Shown one piece after another: positions 50,133-58,111 of a DNA stretch of 64,000 nucleotides (its first letter is position 1; every line of letters begins with the position of its first letter). The DNA comes from Bacteroides sp. (GTDB lineage: Bacteria; Bacteroidota; Bacteroidia; Bacteroidales; Bacteroidaceae), in assembly GCA_022648295.1 (NCBI GenBank), contig JALCME010000006.1, forward strand, positions 62,001 to 126,000, written 5' to 3'. The notes beneath the pieces are model-generated. The model was not told the origin of the DNA, did no database searches, and was given only the letters and a program-made list of their open reading frames with translations. The translations under genes and the position numbers were made by a program.

Positions 50133-51980
50133 TTATCCTATCTTCATTAATATATCGTCCTCGGATACGGAATCACCTGGATTTGCGTAAATAGCAGTTA
50201 CGGTTCCGTCAAAATCGGCACGAATGGCATTATAAGTCTTCATAGCCTCTATATAGCATAGCAAATCTCCTTTTTTAACATGATCACCCACTTTCAAGGG
50301 AGTTTCCTGCGTGTTTTTAGTTAAAAAGAATTTTCCTTCCAGTGGCGACGGAACATCCTGCCCACCAGCTGCAGAAGCTGCACTTCCTCCAGCAGCAGGC
50401 ACAGTAGCAGGCGATGCCAGATCAACATCACCATAAGCAACCGTTACGTGATAAGCCTGCCCGTCTACCTGTACGGTAAGAGTCTTTGGTTTAGTATCAT
50501 CCAACGGTGACTTATCTCTTTCTGCACGACGCTTGGCAACATCTTCCAAGAAATCAGCTTTAGCCTTTCCACTTTTGTAAGCTTCGTATTGAGCAGGATG
50601 CATGGCATATTCGAAGAGTTCTTCATCATCTTCACCCATTTCCCACTTATTCTCTTTCATCATCTTACGGTACTTATCGAGTGAATCAGGATAGTTATCC
50701 TGTGGATTGCCCGTAAAGAATTTACGTCCTTCGCGTTCAGCCTTCTCTATAATTTCAGGAGCTAAAGTACCTGGTAATTTTCCTGATTTGCCCAATATCA
50801 TATCCCAGATGTCATCGGCAATCATACCCCAACGTTCCTTGCCTTTTTCCATGGCTATCACATTCATCATAGCCAAGTTTTTTACGTACTGACTAAAAGG
50901 AGTAACCAATGGAGGATAACCGACACGAGGCCATACATAAGCAACTTCAGCAAATAACTTGATCAGTAGCTGATCTTGTGTCATAAACGGCAGGTTGCGT
51001 TTAGCCTTATATTTATTGATAGACTCCAAATTGGTCTCCAAATCGGCCATCAGACTTCCCATCATACCACCAGGCAGTCCCGGTCCGATAAGAAGGGAAT
51101 TCATCAAACGGTTTTTCGGACTAATATATAAACCGAGAAAATCGTCCATAAATTCCTGAATCAAGGCCCGCACCTTCATATAGGCTTCCATATTGATTTC
51201 AGGAACCTGGAATCCCGCATCTTTCAACATAGCCTGAACACTAAGCAAATCAGCATGCCCCGTACCCCAGGAAAGAGGTTCCATCCCCACATCTACATAA
51301 TCGCATCCGGCCTCGCAAACTTCAAGGATACTTGCCATATTAAAACCGGGTCCGGCATGACTATGGTATTGAACAGGAATATCAGGATGTGCGGCCTTTA
51401 TATTGGCAACAATCTTACCTAATGATACCGGACGTCCTATGCCTGCCATATCCTTAATACAAATTTCATCGGCACCAAGCTTAATAAGTTCCAATGCCAT
51501 ATTTGTATAATATTCCACTGTATGAACAGGAGAATGCGTAATGCAAAGCGAACATTGTGAAATCATTCCGGCCTCGTGGGCGTAACCTATGGAAGGGCTT
51601 ATATTACGAATATCATTCAATCCGCAGAATGTACGGGTGATGTCCGTACCCTGTGCTTTTTTTACTTTATAAAATAACTGACGCACGTCAGCAGGCACCG
51701 GGCTCATTCGTAAACCGTTCAAAGCACGATCCAACATGTGAGTTTGTATACCAGCCTCATGAAATGGTTTTGTCCATTCGCGTACGGCTTTATTCGGATT
51801 TTCCCCAAACAATAAATTGACCTGTTCAAAACCTCCACCATTAGTCTCCACACGGGCAAAACACCCCATCTCAACAATAGCGGGAGCAACCTTCACCAGT
51901 TGATCTACACGAGGGACATATTTTCCGGCACTTTGCCACATATCCCTAAAGACCAAACTGAACTTAATTTCTTTTTTCAT
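50133..51980 (-). CDS. oadA: Oxaloacetate decarboxylase alpha subunit (biotin carrier included)
   Basis: A 615-residue cytoplasmic protein. An HMGL/pyruvate-carboxyltransferase barrel (about 1-280) shows FRDMWQSAGKYVP, the metal-site parts EICIKDMAGIGRP and PVQYHSHAGPG, then the conserved PYC_OADA domain (about 290-470). A flexible linker rich in Ala/Ser/Pro (about 515-540) leads to a biotin-lipoyl domain with EAMKT, biotinyl Lys581. It moves the carboxyl group of oxaloacetate to biotin for OadB. Several usual OadA words are altered (FRDMWQS rather than the RDxxQS form with DQAGF), a lineage feature of this type; pyruvate as substrate is an alternative. It lies 48 bp after oadG. Confidence 0.9.
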   Translation of the reverse strand: MKKEIKFSLVFRDMWQSAGKYVPRVDQLVKVAPAIVEMGCFARVETNGGGFEQVNLLFGENPNKAVREWTKPFHEAGIQTHMLDRALNGLRMSPVPADVRQLFYKVKKAQGTDITRTFCGLNDIRNISPSIGYAHEAGMISQCSLCITHSPVHTVEYYTNMALELIKLGADEICIKDMAGIGRPVSLGKIVANIKAAHPDIPVQYHSHAGPGFNMASILEVCEAGCDYVDVGMEPLSWGTGHADLLSVQAMLKDAGFQVPEINMEAYMKVRALIQEFMDDFLGLYISPKNRLMNSLLIGPGLPGGMMGSLMADLETNLESINKYKAKRNLPFMTQDQLLIKLFAEVAYVWPRVGYPPLVTPFSQYVKNLAMMNVIAMEKGKERWGMIADDIWDMILGKSGKLPGTLAPEIIEKAEREGRKFFTGNPQDNYPDSLDKYRKMMKENKWEMGEDDEELFEYAMHPAQYEAYKSGKAKADFLEDVAKRRAERDKSPLDDTKPKTLTVQVDGQAYHVTVAYGDVDLASPATVPAAGGSAASAAGGQDVPSPLEGKFFLTKNTQETPLKVGDHVKKGDLLCYIEAMKTYNAIRADFDGTVTAIYANPGDSVSEDDILMKIG

Positions 51981-52028
51981 ATCAAATAATTCGGTGTTTT
52001 TTATTAAAGATTATCGTTCACAAAAGGA

Positions 52029-52283
52029 TTAGATTTTCTCCACTTTAGTGATTTTCCCTTTACCATGAGTAACTACACTCACAGCTGCACTGACAACGGC
52101 CAGTATATTTCCGGGAATTGGAGCGGGAGTATGAACGACCTTTTCCGGTACTATTTCTTCAGGAGCAAATTTATTCACCAAAAGAATCAATCCTTTACCT
52201 AAGTAAATCACAATCAGCAGAATAGCAAAGACGGTAGTCATACCTACTACCATCAACAAGAGCGCTGTTTCTAAGTTCTCCAT
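52029..52283 (-). CDS. oadG: Oxaloacetate decarboxylase gamma-type subunit
   Basis: Start chosen at 52283 (MENLETALLLMVVGMTTVFA); upstream in-frame codons lengthen the protein without any added feature. The 84-residue protein has one N-terminal membrane helix (about 5-30; TALLLMVVGMTTVFAILLIV) and a short cytoplasmic tail with VVHTPAPIPGNILAVVSAAV, as in OadG proteins that hold the alpha and beta subunits together. It is the first gene of oadG-oadA-oadB. Confidence 0.85.
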   Translation of the reverse strand: MENLETALLLMVVGMTTVFAILLIVIYLGKGLILLVNKFAPEEIVPEKVVHTPAPIPGNILAVVSAAVSVVTHGKGKITKVEKI

Positions 52284-52391
52284 ATTATAAATCATTAAAT
52301 ATTCGGTCTGTTTTACGAAAAATCGTTCGAAATTAGGCATAATCAGTGAAAGATTATAGAAATAGAATAATAAAATATGCTAAAATTAAAA

Positions 52392-52423
52392 GTTCCCGTG
52401 TCGTCAAAAGACAGCACGGGAAC
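52392..52423 (-). terminator. Rho-independent terminator of the HU-like gene
   Basis: A GC-rich stem (GTTCCCGTG... with ...CACGGGAAC, 52392-52423) and short loop followed on the minus strand by TTTTAATTTTA. It lies 53 bp after the HU-like stop and before oadG. Confidence 0.75.
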
Positions 52424-52476
52424 CATTTACTACCAGTAAAGTTCAAAGAGTCAGGTCATTACAGGAACAGAGTTTA

Positions 52477-52989
52477 TTAACCTAATGGGTTCTCGTCTAT
52501 GGTTCCCTCATTATCGCCACCATCACCGGTTCCAGTTCCTCCGCCGGTATTACCACCCTCATTTCCACTGTTTTCACCGGAAGTACTACTACCACCCCAT
52601 TCTTCCCAAAAGATATTGCTATCGACCATAGAACGGGTAGTCACCTGGCTGCTGCTATTGCGTCGTATTTCAGGAATAAAGCGGACACGAACTTTTGCTA
52701 TCTGTGAGGCACTTACATCTTCTACTTTCTCCACTCCTTTCTTCGAGGAAGAAGCAGTATAGTAGAATGTACCCACTCCGTCAACCTTTACGGAACGTCC
52801 TTGCGCCATGTAGTTACCCAACACAGTCCCCAGATTTTTCATTACCGCATAAGTATCACCTCGGGTCACGGTAGAAAGAATAGCTAACTGATCGGCTATT
52901 TGGTCGGTAGTTACAGGTTTACCCACTGTTACAGATTGCGGATACCACAAATTGTTGATTTTCTTTTGAATTCTTTTAAAAAAAGCCAT
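52477..52989 (-). CDS. HU-like DNA-binding protein with glycine-rich tail
   Basis: A 170-residue protein. Residues about 1-115 match the Bacteroidetes HU-related family (KPVTTDQIADQLAILSTVTRGD, GRSVKVDGVGTFYYTASSSK, VRVRFIPEIRRN), which has the HU fold with a variant arm. Residues about 130-170 form a Gly/Thr/Asp/Glu-rich low-complexity tail (GNEGGNTGGGTGTGDGGDNE), probably disordered. A nucleoid-associated or regulatory role is inferred. A promoter candidate (TAACTTTG, minus strand 53160-53167) and a terminator at 52392-52423 make it a single-gene transcript. Confidence 0.88.
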   Translation of the reverse strand: MAFFKRIQKKINNLWYPQSVTVGKPVTTDQIADQLAILSTVTRGDTYAVMKNLGTVLGNYMAQGRSVKVDGVGTFYYTASSSKKGVEKVEDVSASQIAKVRVRFIPEIRRNSSSQVTTRSMVDSNIFWEEWGGSSTSGENSGNEGGNTGGGTGTGDGGDNEGTIDENPLG

Positions 52990-53159
52990 AATAATAAATT
53001 TTATAAATACTATAATTTAGTGCAAATGAACTTGTCATCATTGCTTTGACCGATCGGGTTATGGACTGACCGGGGCCGCATCTTATTTAAAAGATAAAAG
53101 GAATTTTTGCCGTGAGGCCTCAACGGTTATGTCCTTTGTTTCTCTCAAATTCGATGATG

Positions 53160-53190
53160 CAAAGTTAGAATGAGGAAAAGGGAAAAGCAA
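53160..53190 (-). promoter_or_regulatory. Predicted promoter of the HU-like gene
   Basis: The minus strand has TAACTTTG (53160-53167) with a TTG 20 bp upstream (53188-53190), fitting the Bacteroides -7/-33 spacing. It implies a leader of roughly 160 nt before the ATG at 52989, with a GC-rich stretch around 53065-53125 that could fold. Confidence 0.5.
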
Positions 53191-53621
53191 GAAAACAGCA
53201 TCTACGGAAGTTCTCAATAAGCATCTCATATACAACAAGTTACAATATACTTTTTTCTACATGCTATTAATGACCCATAAGCATGAAATGGAAAGAAATA
53301 GATAGGACCTCTACATGAATAAAAAGTAAACAGCCCATTATTAATGATATAGCATTTTATTAACTCTACAAATGGAAGCATACCAAAAAACAAGACCGAC
53401 AGACCATATTTTATAAATTCTCCCGATTAAAAACAAGAAAATCCATAGTTAGATCAAGCCAATCTGAAAATCTCCCCAACAACGAAAAAGTTTAGCGGTA
53501 GTATATTCACAGAAGTGCAAATAGACACTTAAACATAATGTTTTTTCAATTTTAGGTTTGCTATCTACAAGAAAGATCACGAACGATTGTCACCCCCATC
53601 CAGAGCACCTTCTGACGAGGG
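53191..53621. other. Gene desert, AT-rich
   Basis: No ORF with family similarity, no RNA gene and no repeat are seen here. Together with the following repeat and fragments it forms a 1.2-kb non-coding gap between the HU-like and metallophosphoesterase genes. Confidence 0.4.
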
Positions 53622-53687
53622 TAGGCAAAGGTAGGGACTGAGATAGGCAAAGATAGGAACTGAGATAGGGAAAGGTAGGAACTGACC
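53622..53687. repeat. 22-bp tandem repeat, three units
   Basis: Three adjacent 22-bp units start at 53622, 53644 and 53666, each of the form TAGGSAAARRTAGGRACTGA plus two bases, with a few substitutions. The purine-rich unit has a shorter internal echo (GATAGG/GGTAGG). An open frame on the minus strand crosses it but looks spurious. Confidence 0.8.
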
Positions 53688-53881
53688 TTGGCTGAGGTTG
53701 AGATCAATGTATCATCGACTGAAAAACAGGTCCCAAAAAGATTAGTCTGGAGTAGAAAATGTTTAAAATTTTCCGACATAAATAGTAGAGACTAATGTAA
53801 TCACTTCAGACAGGAGTAAACCCACACGGTGATATTCACATTATACTGTGATTTTTATTATCCTATTCAAGATCATCATGC

Positions 53882-53927
53882 AAAAGCAAGCATTAATCAC
53901 AATATTTTGTGATTAATGCTTGCTTTT
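53882..53927. terminator. Perfect 21-bp hairpin, orphan bidirectional terminator
   Basis: Left arm 53882-53902 and right arm 53907-53927 are perfectly complementary over 21 bp around a 4-nt loop (TATT), with A-run and T-run at the outer ends. This is the strongest inverted repeat in the window, but no intact gene ends beside it. It abuts the hipA fragment. Confidence 0.7.
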
Positions 53928-53929
53928 AT

Positions 53930-54205
53930 CAAAGTGACTATAAATATTGCAACGCCAGCTATGAAAATTATGCGGATTTCTCCTTATTAAATACGGGACA
54001 AGAATACAGATTGTCTCCTGCATACGATTTAATGAACACATCATTGCATTTGGTACAACCTCGTATCTTTGCACTTGATAAAGGATTGTTTAGGGAAGGC
54101 ATAAAGTTGACAAACACCCAGACAGTATGTAAGGGCGATTTTGAAGGCTCGAAGAAGCGATATAAACAAAGTACTGATTATAGACGTTCTATGTTACTAG
54201 AATAA
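53930..54205 (+). pseudogene. hipA-family kinase fragment (C-terminal region)
   Basis: The open frame encodes ADFSLLNTGQEYRLSPAYDL, then MNTSLHLVQPRIFALDKGLF and CKGDFEGSKKRYKQSTD. This matches the C-terminal part of HipA-type serine kinases (FSLL..YRLSPAYDLLNT...FAL.KGLF...DF). The usual catalytic NGDxHLKN segment just before FSLL is corrupted (ASYENYADFS), and the kinase N-terminus and any HipB antitoxin gene are absent. It is a relic of a toxin-antitoxin locus, cut off by the hairpin at 53882-53927. No function is expected. Confidence 0.7.
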
Positions 54206-54230
54206 AAAACATCAAAAACTTAGATTATCA

Positions 54231-55328
54231 ATGAGAACCGGAATAATTTGGATATCCATACTACTGCTCTTTCTATCAGCTAATGTCTTTATATTTTGGC
54301 ATGTGTGGAAAATCCTCCCCCTGCCGACATGGGCAAAAGCTATTATCGTAACATTGATGGCATTATCCTTCTGTCTTCTGTTCGCCAACTTCGCTCCACA
54401 AATGGACACACTGCCAATGAGCATTTCAAGAGGTATTTACGAGATAGGCACCTCGTGGACTATTGTTATGCTCTATTTACTGATGATATTTCTAGTGCTT
54501 GATGCGGGGAGATTACTGCACATGGTCCCCGCATCGTTCCTCAAGGATAGCCTGTGGGGAAGCATTAGCATTACAGCATTCATGCTGGTGATTCTCGTTT
54601 ATGGCAATATACACTATAACCATAAAGTACGCCAACCACTGGAACTCACTACGGGCAAGGAAATCAGTAAACCATTGAAAATTGTCATGATGAGCGATTT
54701 GCATCTGGGCTATCACAACTCGCGCAAAGAGTTTGCACGATGGGTGGATTTGGTAAATGCCGAACAGCCGGACTTGATTCTAATTGCTGGAGACATCATC
54801 GACCGGAGTATCCGACCGTTGGAAGAAGAAAAGACAGCCGAAGAATTTCATCGCCTAAAAGCTCCCGCCATAGCCTGTCTTGGTAACCATGAACATTATG
54901 CAGGAGAGCCGAATGCTAAACGATTCTATCGTGAAGCGGGCATTACCCTGCTATGCGATTCGGTGATGCAAATAGATGACATTTACATCATCGGGCGCAA
55001 TGACCGTACGGATTTCAAGCGTAAGAAATTAGGAGAGCTAATGAAAGGTATTGATCGTTCCAAATACATGGTGTTATTGGATCATCAGCCATTCAATTTG
55101 GAAGCTGCCGAACAGCAGCACGTCGATTTCCAACTTAGCGGACACACCCATTACGGTCAGGTATGGCCCATATCATGGATTACAAATTTTATTTACGAGA
55201 AAGCTTTTGGTGCCTATCAGAAAGGAAATACACGGTATTATATCAGTTCGGGAATAGGTATCTGGGGAGGCAAGTTCCGTATTGGAACCCGCTCGGAATA
55301 TGTTGTCGCAACTGTAAAGCATCAATAA
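54231..55328 (+). CDS. Membrane-anchored calcineurin-type metallophosphoesterase
   Basis: A 365-residue protein with about four N-terminal membrane helices (residues about 1-125; GIIWISILLLFLSANVFIFW; TSWTIVMLYLLMIFLVLD) and a cytoplasmic or periplasmic phosphoesterase domain (about 145-365). The metal-binding motifs are all present: MSDLHLGYH, LIAGDIIDRS, LGNHEHY, and QLSGHTHYGQVWP. It resembles YkuE/YaeI-type enzymes that act on lipid pyrophosphates or UDP-sugar lipids; the substrate is not known. It follows the hipA relic directly, transcribed alone. Confidence 0.88.
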   Translation: MRTGIIWISILLLFLSANVFIFWHVWKILPLPTWAKAIIVTLMALSFCLLFANFAPQMDTLPMSISRGIYEIGTSWTIVMLYLLMIFLVLDAGRLLHMVPASFLKDSLWGSISITAFMLVILVYGNIHYNHKVRQPLELTTGKEISKPLKIVMMSDLHLGYHNSRKEFARWVDLVNAEQPDLILIAGDIIDRSIRPLEEEKTAEEFHRLKAPAIACLGNHEHYAGEPNAKRFYREAGITLLCDSVMQIDDIYIIGRNDRTDFKRKKLGELMKGIDRSKYMVLLDHQPFNLEAAEQQHVDFQLSGHTHYGQVWPISWITNFIYEKAFGAYQKGNTRYYISSGIGIWGGKFRIGTRSEYVVATVKHQ

Positions 55329-55373
55329 CACTGTACACTTAGGAAGAATTCGCCAATTTTATTAAACCGATCC

Positions 55374-55400
55374 AATTGCGTCCACACTGCGGACGCAATT
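55374..55400. terminator. Hairpin between the metallophosphoesterase and lat genes
   Basis: A perfect 10-bp stem AATTGCGTCC/GGACGCAATT (55374-55383, 55391-55400) with a 7-nt loop between two convergent genes. No T-run follows, so it may be a transcript-stabilising or weak terminator hairpin. Confidence 0.45.
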
Positions 55401-55422
55401 GAACTGGACTCAATGATAATCG

Positions 55423-56730
55423 TCAGAGTATGGCAAGGCACTTATCGAGCAATTGCAGCATCAAATGAATCTCATCAATAGTCACATTCATCACCGGACG
55501 GAAACGGATGCTATCTACTCCGGCTTCCAGTAGAATAAACTTTTCATGATCCTGGGCGTATTCAATCAGCTTGGACAGTTTCTCGGGATCAGCCAATGAA
55601 AAGCCCTGATACAATCCCATGCCACGGATATTCCGGATAATCTGAGGATATTTCTTCTGAAGAGCCTTCAGGCCCTCAAGCAAGATGGTTGTCTTTTGCG
55701 GTATTTGTTCCAGGAGGTGTTCACATTCCATCACTTTCATTTCCTGACAGAAGCGCACCATATCCGCAAGATTCCCTCCCCAAGTGGAATCGAGAATACC
55801 TTTATCTTCCATGGGATAAAGCATATAAACCACCCCGTTGGCAAGTTTCTTACCGGTTGCAATGGCCTGCGGTGGATAAGGCAAGTCGTAACTATCCACA
55901 GCAAAGAAAGTACCGCATTGTCCTCCGGCTGTCTGGACTTCATCAAAGCCCAGATAGATGTCGAATTCATGCGCTATCTTACTCAGTTCGCGGAAGAAAT
56001 AGGCATAAGTAGCACGCTGGCCCCCGGCTCCCTGAATAGGTTCCACAATAATACCGACAATTTCATCCGGTTCCAATTCTATTTCCTTACGAATAACGGC
56101 AAGACTGCGGTGTATATTTTCCATGTTTTCGTCTTCGGACAAATCATTGTCAACAGCCGGAAAAGGGACCTTGATATTATCCACCGTCATGTGTTCAAAG
56201 TTACGGGTGATGACGGGTACATGCGACAGTTGGGTAATATTGAGCGTAAAAATGGTACGTCCATGAAAAGCCTGGTCAAAGTAAATCATACGTTTAGCCC
56301 CGATCGGCTTGTTCTTGGCTTTCATTTTAGCATCATAGAGATTAATGAAATACTTCAGCATATTTTCAATAGCCTCAGCACCGGAGTTCACAGCATAAAT
56401 TTCGAGTCGGGAATTCTTCATGCATATAGGTGCCCACTGATAGACCTTACGGTAATATTCCACACATTCAGGAGTAAGAAAGTCAGGATTTGCCATTTTA
56501 TTGTTGGCGGCATAGATCAGCTTTTCAACATAATCCGGCTCAAACATCATGGGATGGTTGTGTCCTATGAGTCGCGAACCATAATAACCACACCAGTCAA
56601 ATAGTTCGTCACCATCAATGGTATGAATCCACATGCCATGTGAATGTTTTAAGTCCACAACAAATGGAAACGGTTGCATCACAACGTATTTGGCAAATTC
56701 ATCCAAATAGACTTTACTTTTGTCGTACAT
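55423..56730 (-). CDS. lat: L-lysine 6-transaminase (class III aminotransferase)
   Basis: A 435-residue cytoplasmic PLP enzyme. Class III motifs are present: VNSGAEAIENMLKYF, FHGRTIFTLNITQLSH, GIIVEPIQGAGGQRATYAYF, FDEVQTAGGQCGTFFAVD, and ATGKKLANG with the PLP lysine. The start MQPFPFVVDLKHSHGMWIHT and overall length match lysine epsilon-aminotransferase, which converts lysine and 2-oxoglutarate to aminoadipate semialdehyde and glutamate. Other omega-aminotransferases are less likely. Single gene, with a possible -7 box (TATATTTG, minus strand 56816-56823). Confidence 0.88.
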   Translation of the reverse strand: MYDKSKVYLDEFAKYVVMQPFPFVVDLKHSHGMWIHTIDGDELFDWCGYYGSRLIGHNHPMMFEPDYVEKLIYAANNKMANPDFLTPECVEYYRKVYQWAPICMKNSRLEIYAVNSGAEAIENMLKYFINLYDAKMKAKNKPIGAKRMIYFDQAFHGRTIFTLNITQLSHVPVITRNFEHMTVDNIKVPFPAVDNDLSEDENMENIHRSLAVIRKEIELEPDEIVGIIVEPIQGAGGQRATYAYFFRELSKIAHEFDIYLGFDEVQTAGGQCGTFFAVDSYDLPYPPQAIATGKKLANGVVYMLYPMEDKGILDSTWGGNLADMVRFCQEMKVMECEHLLEQIPQKTTILLEGLKALQKKYPQIIRNIRGMGLYQGFSLADPEKLSKLIEYAQDHEKFILLEAGVDSIRFRPVMNVTIDEIHLMLQLLDKCLAIL

Positions 56731-56815
56731 AATCTAACTTCACTTTATTGGAACAATACTGAATTTATTACAGCACTATACAGTGCTCTTATTTTAAGAA
56801 CAACACAATGCCCAG

Positions 56816-56823
56816 CAAATATA
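56816..56823 (-). promoter_or_regulatory. Possible -7 box of lat
   Basis: The minus strand reads TATATTTG (TAnnTTTG), 86 bp upstream of the lat ATG. No good -33 partner is seen. Confidence 0.35.
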
Positions 56824-56978
56824 AGAATAAGTAAACAATAAGATATTAAAAATCGGACTTTAGTGTCATATAAACACAAAAAGCCATACCATTTCGACCA
56901 TTAGCATTGCTATGCTAAGATATAAAGCACAAAATAACAACTAGAAAAGAATTGATTAAGAGCTATTTACTCTAAGAT

Positions 56979-57956
56979 TTAATATCCCCAGACAAACATA
57001 TCCACTGTTTCTCCATTATTAAAAAGCGCCTCATCTACTTGAAGAAGACGTTTCTTTAAACGGAATTTCTGCTGTGAAACGGAAGCAGGTGACACAGCAA
57101 TAAGTGTGGCAATCTCTGCATTGGAAAAGCGCAAGCGTATGAGCTGGCAAAGTTGCAAATCAGCAGCTGTCAATACAGGAAAGCGTTCGGTGAGACGGTC
57201 TGTGAAACGACTGTATGCCTTATCTGTAAGTTGCTTCAAATGCTCCCAGTCAGCATCGGAAAGGAACTTCGGTATACGACGTAAACGCTCCACCACCTCA
57301 TCGCGATCAACTAATGCAGAGGTAAGCGTCTGCACCTGACCATCTAAGAGGGTAATGCGTTCATCCTGTTCCTTAAGTAGTTTCAATTCACGAGGTAGAG
57401 GACGTTTTTCATATCCTTTAAGACGATCACGAAGAGAGTTATTTTCCTCATGTAAAAGGCCATTGCGATCCATAAGTGTCACCAGGGATGCCCGTACTTC
57501 TTCACGCATATCGTCCGTCACCGGCATATCATCCAAATAGGCTTCCAGTTCCGCCATCTCCCGTTCATTATTACGCAAATGTTGTTCATTCTCACTGAGA
57601 CTAACAGTATAGTGACGATGTTCCTTCTCTTTTTTTTCGTCAACGGACATAAATATCAGCCGGATAACTACTCCCAGTAAAGCAACCGCCAGCGTACCTA
57701 AGAGAAGCTTTTCCTTTCCACTAAAAGGCGTCAGCCGGACACGCTTCCCCCCGGAGAGTTCCTTCACCCGTTCGTATTTGCTATGCAAATCCGAAACCAT
57801 ACCCACAGCACGGGTACTATCCACCACTCCTGTATGTAGCAATGAATCCGTACGGCAAAGAGATTGTTCATAATCCAACAAAGATTTATCGGCAGGGCTC
57901 GAACAAGATAGTAGTCCCAAAAGAAAAGTCAGAAGGAAAAGACGCACAATAGTCAT
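56979..57956 (-). CDS. Membrane-anchored coiled-coil HTH regulator
   Basis: A 325-residue protein with an unusual order. An N-terminal lipoprotein-like signal (LLTFLLGLLSC) and short exported stretch are followed by a membrane helix (about 83-105; KLLLGTLAVALLGVVIRLIF), a long charged coiled coil (about 112-225), and a C-terminal LuxR/sigma-region-4-like HTH (about 265-310; LTAADLQLCQLIRLRFSNAE, then VSPASVSQQKFRLKKRL). Such tethered regulators occur beside fimbrillin genes in Bacteroides, but their signals are not well known. It stands immediately downstream of the fimbrillin/lyase operon in the same orientation, separated by a terminator, with its own TATCTTTG box (minus strand 57987-57994). 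Confidence 0.75.
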   Translation of the reverse strand: MTIVRLFLLTFLLGLLSCSSPADKSLLDYEQSLCRTDSLLHTGVVDSTRAVGMVSDLHSKYERVKELSGGKRVRLTPFSGKEKLLLGTLAVALLGVVIRLIFMSVDEKKEKEHRHYTVSLSENEQHLRNNEREMAELEAYLDDMPVTDDMREEVRASLVTLMDRNGLLHEENNSLRDRLKGYEKRPLPRELKLLKEQDERITLLDGQVQTLTSALVDRDEVVERLRRIPKFLSDADWEHLKQLTDKAYSRFTDRLTERFPVLTAADLQLCQLIRLRFSNAEIATLIAVSPASVSQQKFRLKKRLLQVDEALFNNGETVDMFVWGY

Positions 57957-57986
57957 CAGTAGTCAATTTTTACTCATTACAAGATG

Positions 57987-57994
57987 CAAAGATA
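57987..57994 (-). promoter_or_regulatory. Predicted -7 box of the tethered regulator gene
   Basis: The minus strand reads TATCTTTG (TAnnTTTG), 31 bp upstream of the ATG at 57956. Confidence 0.4.
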
Positions 57995-58041
57995 ACACAT
58001 TCTGTAATAATAAAGGTCTGAGAACATAAGATTGACAAAAA

Positions 58042-58086
58042 TTAGCCACTATGCTATTAATGCAACATTACTAACATAGTGGCTAA
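58042..58086 (-). terminator. Rho-independent terminator of the lyase-fimbrillin operon
   Basis: A perfect 12-bp stem (TTAGCCACTATG at 58042-58053 with 58075-58086) with a 21-nt loop, followed on the minus strand by TTTTTG. It lies 26 bp after the fimbrillin stop. Confidence 0.65.
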
Positions 58087-58111
58087 ATCACCTTTCAACA
58101 GAGAATCAGAA

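Noticed and set aside
53622..53687. CRISPR array from the 22-bp repeats
   Set aside because: Units are directly adjacent with no spacers.
53561..53779. 72-codon minus-strand ORF with YLSLSQFLSLPISVPTFAY repeats
   Set aside because: The protein repetition comes from the 22-bp tandem DNA repeat; no start signal or family support.
55696..56604. 302-codon plus-strand ORF antisense to lat
   Set aside because: Shadow of the lysine aminotransferase gene, whose motifs are all present on the minus strand.
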